Assembly: GCA_963169055.1 (NCBI GenBank)
Contig: CAUJFU010000208.1
Location: 1-16,364, forward strand
DNA: 16,364 nt
DNA from: Myxococcota bacterium
GTDB lineage: Bacteria > Myxococcota_C > UBA6777
Reading direction: 5' to 3'
Part shown: piece after piece, positions 1-5,561 of the stretch
Layout of the letters: every line of letters starts with the position of its first letter
Position numbering within the stretch: the stretch's first letter is position 1
Translations under genes and position numbers: made by a program
The notes under the pieces: model-generated
The model's input: only the letters and a program-made list of their open reading frames with translations
The model's database searches: none
What the model was told of the DNA's origin: nothing

Positions 1-1
1 T

Positions 2-589
2 CGCGCTTCTTTGATGATGGGCGCGGATATCATGATCGAAGTCACCGTTTGGAACCAAAGCAAAGGCAACTCCACCAAAGGAGCCGCCGCTGCGAAAGCC
101 TACGAAAGCACGACCAAGCGCTTGATCGGCAGCTCTTCGGCCTTTGGCGAAGAGTATCCCCTCGACAACCAACGCGAATTCCAAACCATGAAACAAGCCA
201 TCCAAGGCGCGATCGAGCGTGTTCTCGATCAAGTCAACGGCTACTGGCAACGCGATGCTGTCGCTGGCAACCGCTACTATGTGATCGTCGCTGGAAACCT
301 CAACTCGGCCCCCGATCTCGCTGACACCATCTCCGTCAACCTCAAGAAGATGCCCGGTGTCGCTGAATTCAATCGCGAAACCGCCACTTCTTCCCGCGTG
401 ATCGTGTACTTCCAATCCAAACTCGACAACATCGAAATGAGCCTCGCCCTCAAACGCACCCTGCGTGAAACCCAAGGCGTCGCCTTCCTCAAAGTCCCGA
501 TCTCCACACGCAAGTTTTTCTTGATCACCATCAACCACAAACAAAACCTCAGCAGCAAAGACCCCGACTCCCTCCCCGCTGGTCTGTGA
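2..589 (+). CDS. C-terminal part of an unidentified protein (5' truncated by window edge)
   Basis: The reading frame is open to the left edge, so this is the 3' portion of a longer gene; the TTG at 11 and the ATGs at 14 and 17 lie inside what looks like a continuing beta-strand (GADIMIEVTVWN) and are unlikely to be the true start. The visible ~195 residues alternate beta-strands with amphipathic helices. There is a central helix with an IERVLDQVNGYWQRD stretch, then NRYYVIVAGN, then a second alpha/beta unit ending in RKFFLITINH. The pattern recalls periplasmic alpha/beta domains of the LPP20/FlgT/CsgG-associated kind, but this is only an impression of fold. No catalytic motif or membrane segment is visible. 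The next gene starts 6 bases after the stop, so the two may be cotranscribed. Function is not assigned; that the frame is coding is fairly sure. Confidence 0.7.
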   Translation, partial: RASLMMGADIMIEVTVWNQSKGNSTKGAAAAKAYESTTKRLIGSSSAFGEEYPLDNQREFQTMKQAIQGAIERVLDQVNGYWQRDAVAGNRYYVIVAGNLNSAPDLADTISVNLKKMPGVAEFNRETATSSRVIVYFQSKLDNIEMSLALKRTLRETQGVAFLKVPISTRKFFLITINHKQNLSSKDPDSLPAGL

Positions 590-595
590 TCCCTC

Positions 596-1144
596 TTGCG
601 CATCCCATCCCATCCCCCTACACCATCCCCTCCCCATCCCGCCCCTTCTACTCCTTCTTCACCTGAGTCCGCTACAACCGAACCCGCTCTCTCTTCCCTT
701 GCACGTTATCCCGTTGTCCCCGCCGATTTCTTGATCCATCCTTATCCCGTCCTTGCTGCGGCGCTGATCCTCTTCAACAATCTCTACCTCAAACGCCATC
801 ACCCCGGTTTTTTGAGCGGCAAACTCTCCGATATCGGGATCTGTTTTCTCTTGCCTCTGATCTTGGTCGCCCTCATCGAGTGGGCAACATGGCTGTGTTG
901 CCGATGCCTTGGGCGTCTTTGGACCCCAACCCGCTCTCGCCTCCGCCTCTTCGCCTGTCTTGTCTCCGCTCTCTACTTCTCTGCCCTCCAACTCTCCGAT
1001 GTCTGGGCTGCTTGGCACATCCTCTTTGTTCAAACTCTTCTGCCTCGCATACGCGCTGGCGTCACCCCCGATCCCACCGACCTCTTCGCCTTGGTCATGA
1101 TCCCCGTCGCTTGGCGCTATTTGGCTGCTTGTCGAAAGCCGTGA
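596..1144 (+). CDS. Small polytopic membrane protein of the 'HP...LSGKLSD' type
   Basis: A ~182-residue protein with a Pro/Ser/Thr-rich N-terminus (residues 1-35) followed by about four hydrophobic segments. The HPYPVL...NNLYLKRHHPGFLSGKLSDIG region and the late DPTDLFALVMIPVAW region match a pattern I recall from uncharacterised membrane proteins common in myxobacteria (HPxxL, NDHxLK, PGxLTGKLSDxxG, TDPTDLxAL). No function is known to me for that family. The start is uncertain: the TTG at 596 follows the previous stop by 6 bases but lacks a good Shine-Dalgarno (SD) site, and the low-complexity N-terminus may be untranslated. An alternative TTG lies near 751, just before the IHP motif. The gene ends facing the minus-strand lipoprotein gene (83-bp convergent gap) and no clear terminator hairpin was seen there. 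Confidence 0.7.
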   Translation: MRIPSHPPTPSPPHPAPSTPSSPESATTEPALSSLARYPVVPADFLIHPYPVLAAALILFNNLYLKRHHPGFLSGKLSDIGICFLLPLILVALIEWATWLCCRCLGRLWTPTRSRLRLFACLVSALYFSALQLSDVWAAWHILFVQTLLPRIRAGVTPDPTDLFALVMIPVAWRYLAACRKP

Positions 1145-1227
1145 TGTTCGTTAAACAAGTTCTAACGCCTCGCCGCGCAAGCTCTCTGGGGCGCTCGGCT
1201 TCGTATGAACGAGATTTGGCGTAGGCA

Positions 1228-2262
1228 TCAGGGTTTGTCTTTGCAAAGGAAGGTGACGTAGGTGATCTTTCCGGCTTCGATGCGAATGCGGGCGGTGTTG
1301 TCGCGGGCGATGCTTTCGGCGAGTTCGGGAACGCAGATGGTTTGGGCGTCGACAACAGCTTCGAGGGTATAGGAGCCGGGGGCGACGTTGGCGTAAAAGC
1401 CGTTGATGGAGAAAAAGTTAATGGTGAGGTGTGGGCCTTTGGCGCTGGTGGTGGAAAGTTTGACATCGGGTTTGGAAAGTCCGTCTTTTCCGAGGAAGTA
1501 GAGCAGGATGCCTTTGTTGGGGTCGAGTGCTTCGCCGATCACGGGTTCGAGAAAGGGCTTGAGGGTGTCTTTGCGGGGGATTTGAAAGGGGTTGGTGATG
1601 CGGCGGTGGCGTTCGATGGCTTCGTGGGTTCCGTAGAAAAAGAAGGGATCAAAGTCGGGGTGTTTGAAGTCCCACCGAAGCACCGTTGTATTGGGGATCT
1701 GCGAGAAGGCGTATTCGCCTTGGGCGGTGGTTTGGATGCAGCTTTCTTGGCAAGCTGCGCCTGTGATGCAGACGTTGGCCTGTGCGACGGGGATCTGGAT
1801 GTAGCCTTTGCGGTTTTTCATTTCCAACAGCAGATCGGTGTAGTTGGTTTGGCCCGCCCCTTGGCAGGTTCCGCCGGTCGTGTTGTCAGGGATGATCGGC
1901 TCAGATGGCGGATTCTCCGTGGTGACAGGTCCATCCGCAAGAAATTCGCTGGTGGTGTTTTCGCCCGTAGGATCGTCTGGAGCGTTGCCGTCGGGCGTTG
2001 TTCCGTCAGGTGTTGTTCCGTCAGGGCGCGAAAGATCAGGCGCTGTTCCGTCGGGCGCTTTTTCGGTGGGGATCTGTTCGACGCCGACCAGTTCGATGCC
2101 TTGGCGTTCTGTGTCGCCCCCGTCGTTGTCGGCGATGCCGTCTTGGGGTGGACTAGGGCGGCGCAGATCGCAAGAACATCCCCATCCACCCGCGATGATC
2201 AAACACAGCGCGGAAATGAAAAACACAACACGCTGTTTGTTTCTTCCCAATACACCGACCAT
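1228..2262 (-). CDS. Lipoprotein with TPDG-repeat spacer and carboxypeptidase-regulatory-like domain
   Basis: A 344-residue exported protein. The N-terminus has basic residues (GRNKQR) and a hydrophobic stretch (VVFFISALCLIIAGG) ending at Cys29 or Cys31, consistent with a lipoprotein signal, though the Gly-Trp-Gly before Cys29 is not a textbook lipobox. Residues ~35-130 are low complexity, Asp/Pro/Thr-rich, with tandem TPDGT units. Residues ~133-200 contain four cysteines (C133, C165, C171, C175) and the phrase TTAQGEYAFSQIP followed by a beta-rich segment, typical of carboxypeptidase-regulatory/transthyretin-like domains. A second beta domain follows to the C-terminus, with further cysteines. 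The ATG at 2262 is supported by an AGAGGA element 7 bases upstream. It lies 102 bp downstream of the YafK-like gene on the same strand. Likely anchored in the outer membrane; substrate or partner unknown. Confidence 0.8.
   Translation of the reverse strand: MVGVLGRNKQRVVFFISALCLIIAGGWGCSCDLRRPSPPQDGIADNDGGDTERQGIELVGVEQIPTEKAPDGTAPDLSRPDGTTPDGTTPDGNAPDDPTGENTTSEFLADGPVTTENPPSEPIIPDNTTGGTCQGAGQTNYTDLLLEMKNRKGYIQIPVAQANVCITGAACQESCIQTTAQGEYAFSQIPNTTVLRWDFKHPDFDPFFFYGTHEAIERHRRITNPFQIPRKDTLKPFLEPVIGEALDPNKGILLYFLGKDGLSKPDVKLSTTSAKGPHLTINFFSINGFYANVAPGSYTLEAVVDAQTICVPELAESIARDNTARIRIEAGKITYVTFLCKDKP
1984..2028. repeat. 15-bp in-frame tandem repeat encoding TPDGT spacer
   Basis: Three imperfect 15-bp units (core GTTCCGTCAGGTGTT on the plus strand) encode successive PDG[TN][TA] blocks in the lipoprotein spacer on the minus strand. 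The unit length keeps frame, so copy-number change would only alter spacer length. Confidence 0.7.
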
Positions 2263-2364
2263 CTTGACATCCTCTAAGGTTTCCGTGTTTCACATCGCAC
2301 CACAAATAACCGAACGTCTCAATCATTTCTATCATACAAGGGGGCGCGATCAATACAGAAAAAT

Positions 2365-3132
2365 CTAGAGCGTCGAGCGATAAGGTTCCAAAGCGCGGGC
2401 GATGCGGGTGTAGAGATCCGCGAGCCAAGGAAGAGCAGGGGTTTGGAGAGCAGGCTTGGCTTTTTTGCGCAGATCGTAGGGAGCGAAGATCACGCGATTG
2501 TTTCGGTATTGGCCGTTTTGGGCGACGATGTAGAAGACTTCTTCGATGGCGTCGTCGCCGATCGGGACGCAGCCGATGGTGACGGCGTCGCCGTGGATAA
2601 AGATCTCGCCGCCGAGATGGGTTCGCTTGTCGAGGCGGGCTTGTTGGCGGTCATAAGCGTTGGGGTAGTTGATCTTGAGCGAGAGATAGAACTGGCTGTT
2701 GGGGTGTAGAAAAGTCAGTTTGTAGATGCCTTCGGGGATTTGGAGATCGCCTTCGCGCAGTTTGGGGCCGATGCGGCCCGAAAAGGCGGTGAAGGGGTAG
2801 CTGCGGATCTTGTGCCAACGGCTGCCTCGTTTCTTCCATAGCTCTAAGCGTTGCTCGTGTTTGAAGGCCAACAGCGCAAGGGGTTGGCCGTCGGTCCATA
2901 AGGCCAGTTTTTTTCCGAAACGTTGGCGCATCTTGGGTTCGAGGTGACGAACCACCGATTCGACGGTGCGTTTTTGGGTGCGCCCCAAGATCCAACGCAT
3001 CGTCCAACGTCCCGCAGGATGGGAAAAAAAAGCTGCGCCGATCAAGATCACAAGCAACGAGGCGATCAACAGAGACTTGAGAGAGAAAACAGCCATCTGT
3101 GGGGACGATGGGACGGTGGTTTCGTAAGGCAT
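2365..3132 (-). CDS. YafK-type L,D-transpeptidase-fold (YkuD) protein, membrane-anchored
   Basis: A 255-residue protein: short cytoplasmic N-terminus, one transmembrane anchor (residues ~14-37, MAVFSLKSLLIASLLVIL...), then a YkuD-fold domain. The signature GPKLREGDLQIPEGIY (residues ~122-137), NPxS-like HPNSQFYLSLKINYPNAYDR and the catalytic stretch HGDAVTIGC (His180, Cys188) match the YafK/DpaA subgroup closely. Family knowledge: E. coli YafK (246 residues) is an amidase that releases Braun lipoprotein from peptidoglycan, while other YkuD proteins form 3-3 crosslinks; the reaction here is inferred. Cys, His and the preceding Gly are intact. I chose the ATG at 3132 because a GGAG lies 7 bases upstream; the frame stays open to an ATG at 3231, but that one lacks an SD site and would add a Ser/Pro/Arg-rich tail encoded by a 42-bp tandem repeat. 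It follows the peroxidase gene by 119 bp on the same strand. Confidence 0.88.
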   Translation of the reverse strand: MPYETTVPSSPQMAVFSLKSLLIASLLVILIGAAFFSHPAGRWTMRWILGRTQKRTVESVVRHLEPKMRQRFGKKLALWTDGQPLALLAFKHEQRLELWKKRGSRWHKIRSYPFTAFSGRIGPKLREGDLQIPEGIYKLTFLHPNSQFYLSLKINYPNAYDRQQARLDKRTHLGGEIFIHGDAVTIGCVPIGDDAIEEVFYIVAQNGQYRNNRVIFAPYDLRKKAKPALQTPALPWLADLYTRIARALEPYRSTL

Positions 3133-3134
3133 TC

Positions 3135-3216
3135 TTTTTCTCCGAGGTGCGGGGGATGAGGGGAGGTTGGTCGATTTTTTTCTCTGAGGTGCGGGGGATG
3201 AGGGGAGATTGGTCGA
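3135..3216. repeat. Tandem direct repeat, two copies, 42-bp period
   Basis: Copies at 3135-3174 and 3177-3216 match at about 38 of 40 positions. They lie between the peroxidase stop and the YafK-like start. The left copy supplies the GGAG used by the YafK-like gene. The period is a multiple of three, so the YafK-like frame stays open through both copies. Confidence 0.85.
3140..3143 (-). promoter_or_regulatory. Shine-Dalgarno site deciding the YafK-like start
   Basis: On the minus strand CGGAGAAAAAGA precedes the ATG at 3132, with GGAG 7 bases from the start codon. The second, upstream copy of the 42-bp repeat has CAGAG at the equivalent place and is followed by no ATG, which supports starting at 3132 and not 3231. 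Confidence 0.6.
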
Positions 3217-3251
3217 CGCCTGAGAAATCATCGCGAAGCAGGGGTGAAAGT

Positions 3252-4625
3252 TTAGGGAAGAGGTTGGGCAGGGGGTTGTGTGAGGGAGGTGGGCAGAGGT
3301 GGGCTGGAGAGAGAGCGCAAAAAGGCGATGAGGTCGGCTTTTTGGTCTTTGTCGAGTTGGAGGGGCCGTAAGGATTCTTCGCGGTGGCCGACGGGCGGTT
3401 TATCGGGCAGTTCGTTGTAGAAGTCGAGGACGTCTTCAAGCGTGGCGAAGCGACCATCGTGCATATAAGGAGCGGTGTTTGCGATCTCCCGAAGCGTGGG
3501 CGTCTTGAACGCACCCATGATCTCGGTGTTGCTCGCGAGGAATTTAAGCTTGGTGTATTTTTCGGGCGCAGCATCATCAGAGAAGGTGCCAATCGCGTTA
3601 AATGGGTCTTTGAGAACTTTGTCGATGGCATCAAAACGCCCGATGTCTGGGGATTTTCCAGCGGGGAGATTGAGACCGATGTTGTGGAATTCGCTGTTGC
3701 TGAGATTTTTTCCAAAGTGGCAGAAGGTGCATTGGGCTTTGCCGATAAAGAGCTTGAGGCCGCGTTGTGCAGCAGGGGAGAAGGCTTTGGTTCGGACGGG
3801 ATCTTTGTGGCGGACGCCTGCGACAAAGGTGTCAAAGGGGCTGGTTTTGCTGATGATCTTGCGTTCAAAGGCTTCGATGGCTTTGGCGATGTTGGTGTAG
3901 AAACGGTTGGCGGCTTCTTGATCGGTGGGGGACATGGCGGCCCATGCTTTTTGATGGGGGTGGTTGGGGTCGTCGGAGACGGGTCTGGCTTGTGGCGGGA
4001 AGCGTTGGGGGTCGCTGGTGTCGGGGAGTGGGCCAAAGAGGGCCTCGTAAGCTTTTTTGAGATCGGCTTCTTTGGTGAAGGTATGCAAGAGGCCGACGCG
4101 GGTTGCGCCCATCTCGATGGGGTTTTCAAAGGGCTGCGTGGCTTGCGCCCACAAGGTGTCTGCGCGGCCATCCCAAAAGAACCAACGGTTGTAAGCGGTG
4201 TTCCAGACGGTTGGGGCGTTGCGATCACCTTTGGCGATGGTGTTGGCGGTGGGAAGGCCGTCTCCCCAACCTTTTTGGGGATCATGGCAAGAGGCGCAAG
4301 AAAACTTGCTTTCGGCGGAGAGGCGTTTGTCAAAGAAGAGGAATTGGCCGAAGTGAGCGGCTTTGGGATCGTCAGCGTAGCGGTTGCTTGGCGATGGAGG
4401 GGGCTCACCGAGGGGTGTAAGTGAGTCAAGGATCTTGTTGTCGGCGTCTGTCAACGTGATCACAAGGCCCAGATCGACAGGCTTTGGTGGATCGGGTGTG
4501 ACGGGAGGCGTACACGCCGAAGCCATCGCCATCGAAAGCACAAACAGCGCGCAAGCCCACCGCAGAACGCCGCGTTGGGGGTGCGGAAAGCCCTTGTGGG
4601 GGGGGGGATACGGATGGTTTCTCAA
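3252..4625 (-). CDS. MauG/CcpA-family di-heme cytochrome c peroxidase lipoprotein
   Basis: A 457-residue periplasmic protein with a lipoprotein signal ending ASA-Cys38. Two c-type heme sites are visible: CASCH (Cys110-His114) and CTFCH (Cys299-His303). The segment DGRADTLWAQATQPFENPIEMG (~152-173) and PYMHDGRFATLEDVLDFYN (~387-404) are hallmarks of the bacterial cytochrome c peroxidase/MauG family. Met388 in PYMHDGRF is the expected distal ligand of the C-terminal heme. Family members reduce hydrogen peroxide with electrons from small cytochromes or copper proteins, or (MauG) oxidise a protein substrate; the sequence alone does not decide which. The start is a TTG with AGGAG 8 bases upstream (4634-4638). 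The YtkA-like lipoprotein gene lies 205 bp upstream on the same strand, suggesting a shared redox or metal-related task. Confidence 0.93.
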   Translation of the reverse strand: MRNHPYPPPHKGFPHPQRGVLRWACALFVLSMAMASACTPPVTPDPPKPVDLGLVITLTDADNKILDSLTPLGEPPPSPSNRYADDPKAAHFGQFLFFDKRLSAESKFSCASCHDPQKGWGDGLPTANTIAKGDRNAPTVWNTAYNRWFFWDGRADTLWAQATQPFENPIEMGATRVGLLHTFTKEADLKKAYEALFGPLPDTSDPQRFPPQARPVSDDPNHPHQKAWAAMSPTDQEAANRFYTNIAKAIEAFERKIISKTSPFDTFVAGVRHKDPVRTKAFSPAAQRGLKLFIGKAQCTFCHFGKNLSNSEFHNIGLNLPAGKSPDIGRFDAIDKVLKDPFNAIGTFSDDAAPEKYTKLKFLASNTEIMGAFKTPTLREIANTAPYMHDGRFATLEDVLDFYNELPDKPPVGHREESLRPLQLDKDQKADLIAFLRSLSSPPLPTSLTQPPAQPLP

Positions 4626-4633
4626 GTGCGTCG

Positions 4634-4638
4634 CTCCT
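4634..4638 (-). promoter_or_regulatory. Shine-Dalgarno site supporting a TTG start for the peroxidase
   Basis: The minus strand reads GAGAGGAGCGACGCAC before the TTG at 4625, placing AGGAG 8 bases away. No in-frame ATG lies between it and the hydrophobic signal core, so TTG is the best start. Confidence 0.6.
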
Positions 4639-4670
4639 CTCGTTTTCGAGTGATAGGCGTTGGATGGTTT

Positions 4671-4689
4671 TGTGGGACTCTGCCCCGCA
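4671..4689. repeat. Short hairpin element with GGGACTCTGCCCC core
   Basis: TGTGGG-ACTCTG-CCCCGCA forms an imperfect stem-loop in the gap between the YtkA-like and peroxidase genes. A very similar element (GTGGACTCTGCTCCAC) occurs at 8974-8989, so this looks like a dispersed intergenic element and not a gene-specific terminator. Confidence 0.4.
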
Positions 4690-4758
4690 ACTGCGTCATA
4701 CGAGATCCGAGAGAAGTGCGCTCGAAGGGTAGGTGCGATCCACTGTAGACGCCCTGCC

Positions 4759-4787
4759 GTTGGGCAGCCACAGGGGGCTGCCCCAAC
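4759..4787. repeat. Strong GC-rich inverted repeat between lipoprotein and peroxidase genes
   Basis: GTTGGGCAGCC and GGCTGCCCCAAC can pair over 11 bp with one bulged base around a 6-base loop. On the minus strand it lies 44 bases beyond the YtkA-like stop and upstream of the peroxidase gene. No T-run follows, so it is not a standard intrinsic terminator. It could limit read-through or stabilise the upstream mRNA. Confidence 0.55.
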
Positions 4788-4830
4788 ATGTTGCGATCAC
4801 ACGATGGGCGGATTTCGTATCGCTCCTCGA

Positions 4831-5403
4831 TCAGTTGGACATATTGATCTCGAACTCGACGGTTTCAGTTTTTGCGCCCGAAGTGAGGTCGACTTTCATC
4901 ACCCATTGACCGGGCATGTGGAACTTCATCCCGTCGACTTTGTACTTTCCAGCCGTTTCTTTTTGGATCGTGGGTTTTTGGAGCATCCCGTGTTTGTGGG
5001 CGGGCATGGTGGCGTCGGCTTTCAATTCAAGATCAGCGGGGAGTGCCGCCTCACGGCCATCGGCGTACGTCACAGTGAAGTTGACCGCAAAGTTTTCGTT
5101 GAGGGGGATCGGATCGGGCGCAGGAATGTAGGCTACGCGGTAAGTGCCTTCTTTGGTGACCAGCGAACGGATCGCACCGCTGCCGTCGGGAGTGGTTTCG
5201 GTGCTGCCTTCGGACATGGTTTCGGTGCTGCCTTCGGACATGGTTTCTTGGGTGCTGCCGTCGGGGGTGGTTTCGGTGCTGCCGTCAGGAGTGGTGTTGG
5301 GTGCGGGGCAGGCCGTTGTAAGGCTCCACGCGGCGATCAGAGGAAGAAGAAAGATGCTGAAAAGGCGAAAGATACGGGAAAAAGCAACAGGGGATGTGTA
5401 CAT
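4831..5403 (-). CDS. YtkA/FixH-like His/Met-rich lipoprotein
   Basis: A 190-residue lipoprotein: basic, hydrophobic signal (RIFRLFSIFLLPLIAAWSL) with lipobox LTTA-Cys32; a repetitive Thr/Glu/Ser/Asp/Gly spacer (residues ~37-75, TPDGS and ETMSEGS units); then a beta-sandwich domain (~85-185). The phrases LNENFAVNFTVTYADG, ATMPAHKHGM (133-140) and KYKVDGMKFHMPGQWVMKVDL (~154-172) match the YtkA-like/FixH group. His136, His138, Met133, Met140, Met159, His162 and Met163 form a plausible copper-type ligand set; metal binding is inferred. The start is the ATG at 5403, 5 bases after GGAGG. An ATG at 5415 would put that SD site inside the coding region. The downstream gene is the MauG-like peroxidase, and such pairs are a familiar arrangement. 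Confidence 0.85.
   Translation of the reverse strand: MYTSPVAFSRIFRLFSIFLLPLIAAWSLTTACPAPNTTPDGSTETTPDGSTQETMSEGSTETMSEGSTETTPDGSGAIRSLVTKEGTYRVAYIPAPDPIPLNENFAVNFTVTYADGREAALPADLELKADATMPAHKHGMLQKPTIQKETAGKYKVDGMKFHMPGQWVMKVDLTSGAKTETVEFEINMSN
5177..5299. repeat. 24-bp in-frame tandem repeat array in lipoprotein spacer
   Basis: About five units starting GTGCTGCC (clear starts at 5201, 5225, 5252 and 5276, with one 3-base insertion) encode alternating STETTPDG and STETMSEG spacer blocks on the minus strand. The two central copies (5201-5248) are nearly identical, indicating recent duplication. Confidence 0.75.
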
Positions 5404-5408
5404 CAAAA

Positions 5409-5413
5409 CCTCC
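5409..5413 (-). promoter_or_regulatory. Shine-Dalgarno site fixing the YtkA-like start at 5403
   Basis: The minus strand reads ATGGAGGTTTTGATG. The GGAGG sits 5 bases before the second ATG and overlaps the region just after the first, so the second ATG is the start. Confidence 0.7.
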
Positions 5414-5515
5414 ATACATCAGAGACCCATCTTGGATCGTGATGGGCTGTGGTCTTTCGCGTGCTTTGGACGCCCGCTTTCGAACATAGACCACGCAAGA
5501 CAAAAATGATGCGAC

Positions 5516-5558
5516 AGGTGTTTCTTGTGGGCTTGGCAAGGGGGATCGAGAAACACCT
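5516..5558 (-). terminator. Candidate terminator hairpin after the lyase-like gene
   Basis: A perfect 10-bp inverted repeat (AGGTGTTTCT at 5516-5525, AGAAACACCT at 5549-5558) begins 3 bases past the stop codon at 5562. The loop is 23 bases and contains a smaller CTTGGCAAG palindrome. On the minus strand a TTTTT run follows about 12 bases further on. The long loop and displaced T-run make it a weak intrinsic terminator. Confidence 0.4.
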
Positions 5559-5561
5559 TGT

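Noticed and set aside
1342-2277. Long open frame on the plus strand (311 codons) opposite the lipoprotein gene
   Set aside because: Its product is Gly/Val/Phe-rich with no domain, and the minus strand has a lipoprotein signal, SD site and recognisable domain. It is an antisense shadow.
2331-2336. TATGAT on the minus strand as a promoter -10 for the lipoprotein gene
   Set aside because: No acceptable -35 at 16-18 bp spacing; too weak to list as a feature.
3384-4424. 346-codon plus-strand frame opposite the peroxidase
   Set aside because: Gly/Val/Phe-rich antisense of a well-supported cytochrome c peroxidase gene.
2651-4429. 592-codon minus-strand frame overlapping the peroxidase and YafK-like genes
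   Set aside because: It encodes only Pro/Ser/Thr/Lys-rich low-complexity sequence, while the other frame has two CXXCH heme motifs and the YkuD catalytic site.
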